Below, piece after piece: positions 1-6,664 of a DNA stretch of 6,664 bases. The position numbers and the translations under genes were made by a program. The notes under the pieces are model-generated. The model saw only the letters and a program-made list of their open reading frames with translations, was not told the DNA's origin and made no database searches. The stretch comes from Thermoplasmata archaeon (GTDB lineage Archaea; Thermoplasmatota; Thermoplasmata; Lutacidiplasmatales; UBA184), in the NCBI GenBank assembly GCA_021828085.1, contig JAKATE010000109.1:1-6664 (forward strand), read 5' to 3'. Numbering within the stretch: position 1 is the first letter of the stretch; each line of letters starts with the position of its first letter.

Positions 1-702
1 GGGAGAGGTGGGCGTGCAGCTCAGCTGGAGGGTGGAGGACGAGACGCAGCCGGGGGGCAGGCCGTTCCAGACCTCGCTCAGAGGAGGGGCACCTCCAGCC
101 GCCGCTGCCGAGAGGCTCAGCGACGAACCCACTTGGGCGGGGTCCGGGCTGGCCACGGGCAGACTGACGGTGGGGACGGGAGCGACGTTCACCGTAACGG
201 GCGCCGCGTGGAGCGACATGCCGTTCGAGTCGGTCACCGTGAGCGAGACCGTGTAGGTCCCCGGGGCCGGGAAGTGACACGTGATCGACTCTGCCGACCC
301 GGAACACACCGCTTGCCGCAGGCCGCCCCAGAGGTCGGAATACGTGCCCGTCCCACCGGAAGCGTTCGCCCAGAAGGTCACGTTCGACCCCACGTCCACC
401 TGGGTTCGGTCCGACCGGACCGCGGGGGAGAGGACCAGCGCGGGATCGACGGTGAGCGCGACCACGCTCCCCGACATGAGCGGGACCCCTCCCGTGGTGT
501 TCGCCTGGTTGAAGATCGTGTAGTTCCCAGCTACGGCAGGGACGCAGGTGAAGTTCGTCCCGGTGAGACCGGTGCAGCCCGGCGGGAGGTTCTCCCACGA
601 CACGAGGACGCCACCGGCGCCGCCGCCGGTCACCGCTCCCCTCACCCTCACCGATTGCTGGGTCGCATCGACGCTCGTCCGGTTGACGGTGGGAGCTGAC
701 AG
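1..702 (-). other. Tandem PKD/Ig-like domains of the Kelch protein
   Basis: Two complete domains and one cut domain follow the propeller. Each has a central Trp followed by LPPGC or a variant, a second Cys, then a PG-x-Y-T-V strand and in domain 2 the classic SLTVTDSNG. Cys pairs are 777/787, 867/876 and 953/963. Domain 2 is divergent (LRQAVC in place of LPPGC, one residue shorter between the cysteines). They probably act as a stalk or spacer between the propeller and the cell surface. Confidence 0.82.
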
Positions 703-2904
703 GTTGAGCTCGGGGGTGAACGCCCAGGTGTCCGCGAACAACTGTCCTCCGCCCGCGCCTCCGTAGAGGAGGGCGTATCCGTCGGAGGGGTTCGCGTCGT
801 AGGTCATTGTTGCGAGCCAGCGAGGCATCGGGGCCGGGAGCGTGTTCTGGACCACCCACGCCCCGTTCGAGAGGTAGAAAGCCCCCCCCGTCTGTCCCCC
901 GACCAGGATGGTCTTGTTGTCGCGGGGGTCGTAGGTCATCGTGGGGTACGAGATGGTGACCCCGGTGCAGGAGGGCTGGCAGACCGCGACCCACGTGTCG
1001 TTCACGAGGTCGAAACGCCAGGTGTCGTCCAGGACCGTCGCCCCGCTCCCGCCGTAGATCAGCGCGCCATGCACGCTCCCGTCCCAGGTCGCGGCGGCAT
1101 CGTAGCGTGCGGGGGGCGAGGTCGCCGGCGACAGCGATGTCCAGACCCCGTGCAGGAACGTCCAGGTCGCGGCGGTGGGGTTGAACGACAGGTCACCCCC
1201 CCCGAAGAGGACCAGGGGACCGCTGGGGAAGGCTGGGGCGAGCGCCGGGAAGAAGAGGGGCGGAGGGGAGGAGACCGGGGTGATGTTCGTCCAGGTTCCC
1301 CCGGCGAAGGCCCAGGTGTCGGAAGCCAGCTGGCCCGTGGGCAGGTTGAGCCCGCCGTAGAGGATCACCTCTCCGTCGGAAGCATCGTAGGCCATCGCCG
1401 CCCCGTAGCGCGAGAGCGGGGAGTTCACCAGGGTGGGGACGGTGGGCGTGATGTTCGTCCAGGCCCCGTGCTGGTAACGCCAGGTCGTCGGGAACAAGCC
1501 GTTCACGCCGGGGGAGAAGGCCACCACGTAACCGTCGGCGGCGTCGTAGGCCATCTCGGTCAGGTCCGGCGTGGTCGGGGAGCTGCCGGCCGGCCCGTAC
1601 TCGGCGTACCAGGCCCCTCCGTTCCATCCCCAGAGGTTCGGGATCATCCCGAACGAGAAGTTCGCTTCCCCCCAGAGGACGGTGTGCCCGGAGGCAGAGT
1701 CGAAGGCGGAGGAAATCCAGAAGCCCCCGTAGGGGAGGGTGCTCACGGTGGACCAGAACGTGTTCGGGCTGGGAGGAGTGAACATCCACATGTCCGAGTA
1801 TTCCCCTCCGTTGGTGGAAAGCCCGCCCATCACCGTCTCCAGTCCTCCGATGAGCGCCATCGTCGCGAACGCGCGGGCCCCCGGTGAAGGGACCTCCAAC
1901 GAGGTCAGATTGTACCACCCGGTCGAGTTCAGGATCCACGTGGCGTTGGTGTAGCTCGGGCCGAAGTCGCCGCCGAACAGGACGTCGTCCGTCCCGAACG
2001 TGTCGAAGCCCATGGTGGCTCCGAACAGGGGGCCCGGGGTGGTGGGCCCGCACGACCCGTAGAGGCAGAGCTGCGTCCACCCCGTGGCCAGCGTGAAGGA
2101 CCACGTGTCTCCCAGGATCGCTCCCACCCCGGCCACGTACCCGTAACCGCCGTAGAGGACCACGCCGCTCGCGAAGGAGGGGGCGAGGGAGGCCCATTCC
2201 CGGGGGGAGGGGTTGTTGAAAGGGGTGACCACGGAGGGGGTCAGGTTCTCCCAGGTCCCCGCGGCGGTGAGGCCCCAGGTGTCCGCATCCATCGAACCTT
2301 GGAGGGTGTCGCCGCCGAAGAGGATCAACAGGTGGTCCGTAGCATCGTACGCCATCGTGGAGAACCCTCGGGGCTCGGGAGAGGTAGGAGAGGGGACCGG
2401 AGCCCACGTCTCGTTGGCCGGGTCATAGGACCAGGTGTCACCGTACGTGTGGCCGTTCCAGTCGAAGCCTCCGAAGAGCACGGTCCTTCCGAGGTCAGGG
2501 TCGTACGCCATGCTCGCGCCGAAACGGTCGGCGGGAGTTCCCACCAGGCCCCACGTTCCGGTCGGCGCGGAGGCGACCTTCGGCCGGAAATGCGCGAGGG
2601 AGGACCGCGTCAGCGGGAAGGAGAGCGAAGCGGGCCACCCCGCGGGCCGGCTCCCCGGGGGAAGCGTCCTCACCTCGGCGGATACCGCGTGCTCGGACAC
2701 CCTTGGGGAGGGCTTTCCCGGCGAGGAGGAGCTCGCTGACGGGGCCGGAGCGTAGGAGGGGCTCGCCCCATGCGGGCTTCCGACGTAGGGCGAGGGCCCG
2801 CGGCCCGAGGCCAGCGAGCCCGGGAGGAGGAGAAGGACCAGGAGCAGGAGAGAGAGGACCGCGGTTCCGAAGCGGGCGCGGCGGCGTGAGCTCCGAGCGA
2901 TCAT
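1..2904 (-). CDS. Secreted Kelch-repeat beta-propeller protein with PKD/Ig-like domains (3' end outside window)
   Basis: The frame is open for 968 codons from ATG at 2904 to the window edge, with no in-frame stop in my codon-by-codon reading; the stop lies beyond position 1. In order: signal peptide (about residues 1-33), Ser/Pro-rich linker (about 34-126), twelve Kelch-like repeats (127-730), and PKD/Ig-like domains at about 735-821, 822-908 and 909-968 (cut). Kelch repeats show MAYD...VLFGG...DTW...W spacing, as in galactose-oxidase-type propellers. No enzyme active site is recognisable, so a binding or structural role outside the cell is inferred. About 17 N-x-S/T sequons (e.g. N164, N220, N320, N484, N540) fit a glycosylated archaeal surface protein. 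The ATG is chosen because it opens directly onto a signal peptide, overlaps the upstream stop as ATGA and follows a purine-rich GGAGG. By analogy with the upstream gene, a membrane anchor is expected past the window. The partner or ligand is unknown. Confidence 0.9.
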   Translation of the reverse strand, partial: MIARSSRRRARFGTAVLSLLLLVLLLLPGSLASGRGPSPYVGSPHGASPSYAPAPSASSSSPGKPSPRVSEHAVSAEVRTLPPGSRPAGWPASLSFPLTRSSLAHFRPKVASAPTGTWGLVGTPADRFGASMAYDPDLGRTVLFGGFDWNGHTYGDTWSYDPANETWAPVPSPTSPEPRGFSTMAYDATDHLLILFGGDTLQGSMDADTWGLTAAGTWENLTPSVVTPFNNPSPREWASLAPSFASGVVLYGGYGYVAGVGAILGDTWSFTLATGWTQLCLYGSCGPTTPGPLFGATMGFDTFGTDDVLFGGDFGPSYTNATWILNSTGWYNLTSLEVPSPGARAFATMALIGGLETVMGGLSTNGGEYSDMWMFTPPSPNTFWSTVSTLPYGGFWISSAFDSASGHTVLWGEANFSFGMIPNLWGWNGGAWYAEYGPAGSSPTTPDLTEMAYDAADGYVVAFSPGVNGLFPTTWRYQHGAWTNITPTVPTLVNSPLSRYGAAMAYDASDGEVILYGGLNLPTGQLASDTWAFAGGTWTNITPVSSPPPLFFPALAPAFPSGPLVLFGGGDLSFNPTAATWTFLHGVWTSLSPATSPPARYDAAATWDGSVHGALIYGGSGATVLDDTWRFDLVNDTWVAVCQPSCTGVTISYPTMTYDPRDNKTILVGGQTGGAFYLSNGAWVVQNTLPAPMPRWLATMTYDANPSDGYALLYGGAGGGQLFADTWAFTPELNLSAPTVNRTSVDATQQSVRVRGAVTGGGAGGVLVSWENLPPGCTGLTGTNFTCVPAVAGNYTIFNQANTTGGVPLMSGSVVALTVDPALVLSPAVRSDRTQVDVGSNVTFWANASGGTGTYSDLWGGLRQAVCSGSAESITCHFPAPGTYTVSLTVTDSNGMSLHAAPVTVNVAPVPTVSLPVASPDPAQVGSSLSLSAAAAGGAPPLSEVWNGLPPGCVSSSTLQLSCTPTSP
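715..2526 (-). repeat. Twelve tandem Kelch-like repeats (protein level)
   Basis: Residues 127-730 hold twelve units of about 40-58 residues. Their tryptophans in the DTW-type position are at 158, 210, 268, 323, 373, 425, 475, 531, 581 and 629; unit 11 has none, and unit 12 has W727. Each unit typically has MAYD, a VLFGG or VLYGG strand, a loop, then DTW. Units 1, 2, 3, 8, 10 and 12 are nearest to consensus. Units 6 and 7 have lost the double Gly (WGE, FSP), and unit 11 lacks DTW. Units 7 and 8 share a TNITP ending, and the 16-base string gtgatgttcgtccagg occurs exactly at 1280-1295 and 1448-1463, suggesting fairly recent duplication. One propeller rarely needs twelve blades, so two propellers are likely. 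Confidence 0.85.
2806..2904 (-). other. Signal peptide of the Kelch protein
   Basis: Residues 1-33 have a basic start (RSSRRRAR), a Leu-rich core at about 13-27 (AVLSLLLLVLLLL) and a cleavage-like end, PGSLAS before GRG. This fits Sec-type export. The arginines do not form a proper twin-arginine motif, because the residues after the Arg run lack the usual F-L-K pattern. A Ser/Pro/Ala-rich linker follows. Confidence 0.88.
2901..2904 (-). other. ATGA stop/start overlap joining the two genes
   Basis: The TGA of the upstream gene (2903-2901) shares bases with the ATG of the Kelch gene (2904-2902). No space exists for a separate promoter or terminator. This arrangement is typical of operonic genes whose translation is coupled, so both proteins are expected in related amounts from one transcript. 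Confidence 0.9.
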
Positions 2905-5900
2905 GCACCCCGGTCCCCCTCCGTCGGTGAGGCGGCCGAGGCCGGCGGAGAGGCTGCTTGGCCGCCCGCATCCACCTCGGACGGAGAGGCAACGGGAGCA
3001 GGAGTGGGAGCAGGAGCGGGATTGGGAGTGGGAGTCGAGGTGGTCGCAGGCGCCTGCGCGGGCGTAGCGGACCCCGGTGTCGGCTCGGGGGTCTCTGACG
3101 GGTCTTGCTCGGCCTTGGGTCCAGCCCCGCGGGCCTTGCGCTTGGGCAGCCACCACCAGACCGCCACGTTCGCTGCCGCTACGGCGGCCACGCCGACCAG
3201 CAGGAGAACCTCCAGGAGGAACGCGCTCACGCCGGCGGCGGGGGGGGACTCCACGACGATCTTGACGGACCGGGCGGCCGTGATCCCGTCGGCGTCGGTG
3301 ATGACCACGGTGACCCAGAAGGTCCCGGCGGCGGGGAAGGCGCAGGATAGCGAACTGACCGAGACGGAGGCGCACCCGCTCGGTAGCCCTCCCCAGGAGT
3401 AGGCGTAGGGCCCGACCCCGGCCTCACCCGAGGCGGAGAAACGGACCGAGGTCCCCGTCGCGACCTGGTCGCCGCTCGCGGTGAGGAAGGCCACGGCGAG
3501 CCGGGGAAGCACCTCGATCGAGACCGGGGTCTCGCTCACCGAGCCGCCCCTCAGATCGAGCTCGGTCACCCCGACCGTGTAGTTCCCCGGGGCGGAGGGC
3601 GCGCAGACCAGCAGAGGCGTGCTCACGGAGGAGCAGCCGGGAGGAAGGCCGAACCACGAGTAGGCGAACGAGGTCGCCCCAAAGCTGCTCCCCGGAGCGG
3701 TGAAGTTCACGAAGCTCCCCGCCTCGATCCGGGCGCTGGAGGCGTTCACCGCGCCCGCCGCGGGAGGCGCTCCGACCTCGAAGGTCAGCGTCGAGCTTGT
3801 CGCGGTGATCCCGCGGCCATCCGTGACCCGCAGGGCGATCCCGTAGGTCCCGGGCGTCGTGGGCGTGCAGGTGATCGACGGGGTGTTCAGGGACATGCAC
3901 CCGGGAGGCAACCCGGTCCAGAGGTACTGCAGCGGGCCGTTCACCGACTCCGCGGTGGCGCTCAACGTGACCGGTGCCCCGGCGTCCACGGAACCCGGGA
4001 GCGCGGAGATGGGCCCGACCGCGGTCAGGGGCACGTAGGCGGCACTGAGGTTCATCCACGGGAGCCCCGGGCCCCCGTTCTTCGTCTCGCCGACGATGGT
4101 GGCCGTTCCTCCGGGCGAGACCGAGAGACGGGTCTGGGTCAGGTTCTGCCAGGGAAGGTCACGGACCAGCGCCAGAGAGGTGCCCTGGACCAGGTACACC
4201 TGGACCCCGTCCGGGGCCTGAGCGGCCACCACCCAGGTCGCGCCGTCGAGGTCCGCCTGGACCGAGGAGACGTTCTCCGGGAGGGTCACGTTCGCGAGGA
4301 GCTGTCCTCCGGTGCTGTCGATCTGCAGCTGCGTGGACGAGGAATCCCGGTACAGGACCGCGAGGTCTCCGGGGCTCCCCCCCGCGTGGGACACGAACGA
4401 CAGGTTGTACCCGGGCACGGTGGGGACCGACCACGGGGATCCGCTCGTCATGTTGACCACCGTGTAGTTCCCGTCGATGTTCCTCACCGACACGAGCCCG
4501 CTGGGACAATCGAACGACACGACGTCGGAGGCCAGCGGGTCGCTCACCGAAGCGATCGTGGCCCCGCTCACGAGGTCCTGCTCGACGAGCGACCCGCCGT
4601 GACCCAGAAGGGACGGAGCATCGAGGTGCACCACCCGGGTGTCGGTTCCGCAGGAGCCCGCGGTGTAGGAGATCGGGAAGGCCCCGGTGGAGAGCGTGGT
4701 CGGAGGGCCCCAGGTCCGGCTCGTGGGGTCCCAGAGCGCGCTCTGGAGCGAGACGCCGGTCACCTGGGAGGGACCGGCGACCGTGGTCTGCGCGTCGGGC
4801 AGGGCCTCCCAGAGCGCCAGAAGCCCTCCCCCGTTCACGCTCACGAGCCGGGGGTTGAACGCGATCTCCCCCGGAGGGAGCGAGAAGCTCACCGGGGTCG
4901 CGGTGCGGTTCGCAGGGTCCAGCGAGAGCATCCCCAGCGTGAGACCCAGGTTCCGCGGTTGCGAGACGTTGTCCGTCGCGTAGAGGACCGCCGGACCGCC
5001 GGAGCCCCCGGCCATGTCGAACGCCTGAGAAGGATACACGTCGTTGATGAGGGGCCCCTGCACCGACCCGGGGACCCAGACCACCGCCTGGTAGCCCGAG
5101 ACGTTGTAGTACCTAGGGCCGACTACGAAGGAGTTGTTCGTCGCCCTGTACCCCGGCCCGCCTAGGATGCCGGGGTTGGGAGTGCCGTTGGAGGCGATGA
5201 CCCCGGACCAGAGGTTGTCCGTCCACGTCCAGAAGAGGACGCTCACGCTGACGAACACCGTTCCGATGAGCTGCCATCCCCGGAGGACGGGCTGGACGTT
5301 CTGGAGGTAGATGTCGAACTCCAGGGTGCCGCCCATGCTGATGCTGGCCACCGCGATCGAGAGCCCCAACGCGACGCTGATGGCGAGGGAGATCAGCGCC
5401 TGGACCTTCTGGAGCACGACGGGCAACCATCCGAGGAAACACCCGACGGGACACGTGAGCGGCGCGTTCGTCTGATTGAAGAAGACCCCGATCGTCGCGC
5501 CTAAAGCCACGGCGATCGTCATCGTGAACCCGACGGTGCCCAGCGGGCCGAGACTGATCCCGTAGATCGGGAAGGTGACCGAGGCCTTGATCACCACCCC
5601 CAACGCGATGGAGAAGTTCGTGAGCACGAGGTGCCCCACGTACGTGAGCCCCGCGTAGTACTGCTCGAACTGGAACTTGGCCTGGGCCGTGAAGCTCTCG
5701 GTGATGGTGAAAGAGATCCCGGCGACCTTGCCTAACGGGAACTGGACGGAGGCTCCCGCGGTGATGCTGACCTTTCCGAAGGAGCTGATGGAGAGGGCGA
5801 CGTTGGCCCGAGGGATGATGGACGCGGTGCCCGCCACGGGGTCCGGCAGCGTCGCACCGGTGAGCGCGGCGATGTTCATCACGAGCGTCGCGTTGATGAA

Positions 5901-6638
5901 GTAGGTGGCGTTGAACGCCAGGATCTGCCCGTGGCCTCCCTGGTCGCCCCAGGAGAGGGTCGTGATGGACGCGGTGCTCGCGGCCACCATCGCGGGGATG
6001 CCCTCGAGCAGCGGTTGGACCATGCTGCCGGGGTCCACCGCCCCGTACTGGCCGCCGAGGCCCACGGGGAAGTACGAGAGCTTGTGCTTGCCGTACGTCG
6101 CGTTCAGGTTCAGGTCGGAGTAGACCGTGGCGCAGGCCGCGGAGCTGCCTGCCGGTCCGAGCTGGACGCTGAACTCGATCGAATCGTCGAGCGGGAGCTT
6201 GGCGAGCTGGGAGGCCGTCAGGGTGGCGTAGTCCACCCCGACCCCGTCCCAGGGGGTCCAGGTGAGCGGCAGGGGGGTCTGTTCCTGGACCAGCACCGCC
6301 TCGGCATCGATGGCCACCCAGGCGGTGGGGGAGTTGGGGTCGTACGACTGGGCCCAGGTCGCGATCCCGAAGTTGTCCGTGAGGTCGTTGATCCCGACCG
6401 GGTCCAGCAGGCCGAGGTCCACCCCTTGCCACCAGACGGGGTACCGATCGTAGAAGTGCACCACGAGGGGCGAGGGGTTGACGACGAGAGGGTCCCAACC
6501 GGACGTCCCCTGCTCACCGCCGCTATCGGTAACGGTGACCGAGACGTTGAAGAAGTTCCCATGGGCGCCCGGGCAGCTCGTGGAGAAGGTCGGCACGCAG
6601 GAGACCCGGCTGTGGAGGTCGTCCGCGATGGAGTTCAC
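2901..6638 (-). CDS. Large membrane-anchored surface protein: beta-rich regions, propeller-like region, three PKD-like domains, C-terminal TM; probably 5'-truncated
   Basis: This 1245-codon frame opens at GTG 6638 and ends with TGA at 2903-2901. Residues 14-56 resemble the second half of a PKD-like domain (NVSVTVTDSGG, then a LVV strand). Residues 57-240 are an unrecognised beta-rich region, 240-480 a hydrophobic alternating-strand region, about 505-868 a probable beta-propeller, and 873-955, 962-1044 and 1046-1130 are PKD-like domains. A single transmembrane helix (about 1137-1164) is followed by PKRKAR and an 81-residue Pro/Ala/Thr-rich tail. About 20 N-glycosylation sequons all lie before the helix and none in the tail, as expected for outside-then-inside topology. 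No signal peptide is present, although such a protein needs one. The frame upstream of GTG stays open only to TAG at 6656-6654. The annotated start is therefore doubtful: the gene may be interrupted by a nonsense or frameshift change or an assembly error, or it may be a remnant. The family is not recognised as a whole; a surface adhesion or envelope role is inferred. Confidence 0.8.
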   Translation of the reverse strand: MNSIADDLHSRVSCVPTFSTSCPGAHGNFFNVSVTVTDSGGEQGTSGWDPLVVNPSPLVVHFYDRYPVWWQGVDLGLLDPVGINDLTDNFGIATWAQSYDPNSPTAWVAIDAEAVLVQEQTPLPLTWTPWDGVGVDYATLTASQLAKLPLDDSIEFSVQLGPAGSSAACATVYSDLNLNATYGKHKLSYFPVGLGGQYGAVDPGSMVQPLLEGIPAMVAASTASITTLSWGDQGGHGQILAFNATYFINATLVMNIAALTGATLPDPVAGTASIIPRANVALSISSFGKVSITAGASVQFPLGKVAGISFTITESFTAQAKFQFEQYYAGLTYVGHLVLTNFSIALGVVIKASVTFPIYGISLGPLGTVGFTMTIAVALGATIGVFFNQTNAPLTCPVGCFLGWLPVVLQKVQALISLAISVALGLSIAVASISMGGTLEFDIYLQNVQPVLRGWQLIGTVFVSVSVLFWTWTDNLWSGVIASNGTPNPGILGGPGYRATNNSFVVGPRYYNVSGYQAVVWVPGSVQGPLINDVYPSQAFDMAGGSGGPAVLYATDNVSQPRNLGLTLGMLSLDPANRTATPVSFSLPPGEIAFNPRLVSVNGGGLLALWEALPDAQTTVAGPSQVTGVSLQSALWDPTSRTWGPPTTLSTGAFPISYTAGSCGTDTRVVHLDAPSLLGHGGSLVEQDLVSGATIASVSDPLASDVVSFDCPSGLVSVRNIDGNYTVVNMTSGSPWSVPTVPGYNLSFVSHAGGSPGDLAVLYRDSSSTQLQIDSTGGQLLANVTLPENVSSVQADLDGATWVVAAQAPDGVQVYLVQGTSLALVRDLPWQNLTQTRLSVSPGGTATIVGETKNGGPGLPWMNLSAAYVPLTAVGPISALPGSVDAGAPVTLSATAESVNGPLQYLWTGLPPGCMSLNTPSITCTPTTPGTYGIALRVTDGRGITATSSTLTFEVGAPPAAGAVNASSARIEAGSFVNFTAPGSSFGATSFAYSWFGLPPGCSSVSTPLLVCAPSAPGNYTVGVTELDLRGGSVSETPVSIEVLPRLAVAFLTASGDQVATGTSVRFSASGEAGVGPYAYSWGGLPSGCASVSVSSLSCAFPAAGTFWVTVVITDADGITAARSVKIVVESPPAAGVSAFLLEVLLLVGVAAVAAANVAVWWWLPKRKARGAGPKAEQDPSETPEPTPGSATPAQAPATTSTPTPNPAPAPTPAPVASPSEVDAGGQAASPPASAASPTEGDRGA
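2904..3131 (-). repeat. Low-complexity Pro/Ala/Thr/Ser-rich cytoplasmic tail
   Basis: The last about 76 residues after the basic anchor are disordered in character, with PTPNPAPAPTPAPV as the most repetitive part, and scattered Glu/Asp. The coding DNA is a degenerate GGGAGT/GGAGCA-type repeat on the + strand (about 2995-3055). No sequons or cysteines are present. Length is likely variable between strains because of the repeat nature. Confidence 0.8.
2915..2922 (-). promoter_or_regulatory. Possible Shine-Dalgarno for the Kelch gene
   Basis: On the minus strand GGAGGGGG lies 10 bases before the ATG at 2904, inside the last codons of the upstream gene (Glu-Gly-Asp). GGAGG matches the anti-Shine-Dalgarno core, with a slightly long spacing of 13 bases from that core. 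G-rich stretches are common in this DNA and the bases also encode protein, so the site could be chance. Confidence 0.45.
3132..3233 (-). other. C-terminal transmembrane anchor and basic stop-transfer
   Basis: After an SPPAAG linker, residues 1137-1164 form one long apolar helix (FLLEVLLLVGVAAVAAA) ending in WWWL at the interface. PKRKAR follows immediately, giving positive charge on the inside. This places the domains before it outside the cell and the tail inside. Confidence 0.9.
3252..4022 (-). other. Three tandem PKD/Ig-like domains of the upstream protein
   Basis: The domains lie at residues 873-955, 962-1044 and 1046-1130. Each contains W-x-G-L-P-[PS]-G-C, nine residues, C, then PG or AG with an aromatic and a V-x-V strand, as in VVITDADGIT. 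Cys pairs are 914/924, 1002/1012 and 1089/1099. They sit directly before the membrane anchor and probably form a stalk. Confidence 0.85.
4035..5126 (-). other. Probable beta-propeller region of the upstream protein
   Basis: Residues about 505-868 can be divided into roughly seven units of 40-60 residues. Each contains an apolar strand such as AVLYATD, LLALWEAL, LAVLYRD or TWVVAAQAPDG, followed by a polar turn and a second strand. ALWDPTSRTWGPP resembles a propeller blade edge. No Kelch double-Gly, BNR Asp-box or WD signature is clear, so the fold is an inference from periodicity. Confidence 0.45.
5199..5921 (-). other. Hydrophobic, alternating-strand domain of unknown family
   Basis: Residues 240-480 of the upstream protein are unusually hydrophobic and glycine-rich. 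They show long runs in which small or polar residues alternate with Val, Ile, Leu or Phe (e.g. VALSISSFGKVSITAG, FTMTIAVALGATIGVFF), a pattern of amphipathic beta strands. A more helical apolar stretch lies at about 412-434 (QALISLAISVALGLSIAV), and a CPVGC pair at 396-400. It could be a lipid-facing or self-associating beta domain, or contain membrane-inserted segments. I do not recognise the family. Confidence 0.55.
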
Positions 6639-6664
6639 CGCGCAACGAAAGCGCTAGGTGGTCA
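6639..6664 (-). other. Upstream 26 bases with in-frame TAG; no promoter seen
   Basis: Reading the frame of the downstream gene back from GTG 6638 gives five sense codons (Arg-Phe-Arg-Cys-Ala) and then TAG at 6656-6654, preceded by two Thr codons. There is no Shine-Dalgarno, TATA-like or BRE-like element in these few bases. The other two minus-strand frames here do not encode a recognisable domain continuation. Confidence 0.6.

Noticed and set aside
1069..1887. 272-codon plus-strand frame antisense to the Kelch gene
   Set aside because: Composition is Gly/Arg/Glu-rich and featureless, and it is the codon-aligned complement of the real gene, where stops are rare at high GC.
1193..2407. 404-codon minus-strand frame overlapping the Kelch gene
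   Set aside because: It is rich in Arg, Gly, Pro and His with no domain pattern, and lies in another frame of the convincing Kelch coding sequence. It is a shadow caused by high GC.
2820..2862. Purine-rich tract on the + strand resembling a regulatory or triplex element
   Set aside because: It is the complement of the Leu-rich signal-peptide codons (CTC/CTG).
2895..2925. Terminator or promoter between the two genes
   Set aside because: The genes overlap by four bases. No hairpin with a T run or AT-rich element is present.
3006..3032. Four G triplets on the + strand that could form a G-quadruplex
   Set aside because: The pattern is explained by the Pro/Thr/Ala codons of the low-complexity tail, and one loop is nine bases long. 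There is no positional evidence for a regulatory role.
3424..4059. 211-codon minus-strand frame over the PKD-like domains
   Set aside because: Arg-rich out-of-frame reading of the three repeats; no independent evidence of coding.
5113..6498. 461-codon minus-strand frame inside the upstream gene
   Set aside because: Arg/His/Pro-rich translation without strands, helices or motifs; the other frame encodes the coherent beta-rich protein.

Overview
The window is a GC-rich stretch that is coding almost from end to end on the minus strand. It holds two large genes for secreted or surface-exposed proteins that overlap by four bases. I see no RNA genes, mobile elements, CRISPR arrays or enzyme genes. 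The organism is most likely a high-GC archaeon, and my best guess is an uncultured member of the Thermoplasmatota. This is inference from style: very large exported proteins that combine beta-propellers with Ig/PKD-like domains carrying an LPPGC...C signature, many N-glycosylation sequons, and a C-terminal membrane anchor with a basic stop-transfer and a Pro/Ala/Thr tail. A high-GC bacterium is not excluded.

Layout in transcription order, right to left. Positions 6664-6639 hold no visible gene start; they contain a TAG at 6656-6654 in the frame of the gene that follows. The 1245-codon frame at 6638-2901 begins with what looks like the second half of a PKD-like domain. It continues through an unrecognised beta-rich region, a strikingly hydrophobic alternating beta/Gly-rich region, a probable beta-propeller, three PKD-like domains, one transmembrane helix and a low-complexity cytoplasmic tail. 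It lacks a signal peptide and is probably the 3' part of a larger or interrupted gene.

The second gene (2904 to beyond position 1) starts inside the stop codon of the first (ATGA). It has a clear signal peptide, a Ser/Pro-rich linker, twelve Kelch-like propeller repeats, and at least two and a half PKD-like domains before the window cuts it off. It falls outside simple ORF lists because its stop is not in the window; I translated all 968 visible codons and found no in-frame stop.

The two genes share the same domain types and the same unusual Cys-pair signature in their PKD-like domains. They are very probably co-transcribed and translationally coupled, and probably make a pair of glycosylated cell-surface proteins for adhesion or envelope structure. 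The binding partner cannot be read from the sequence.
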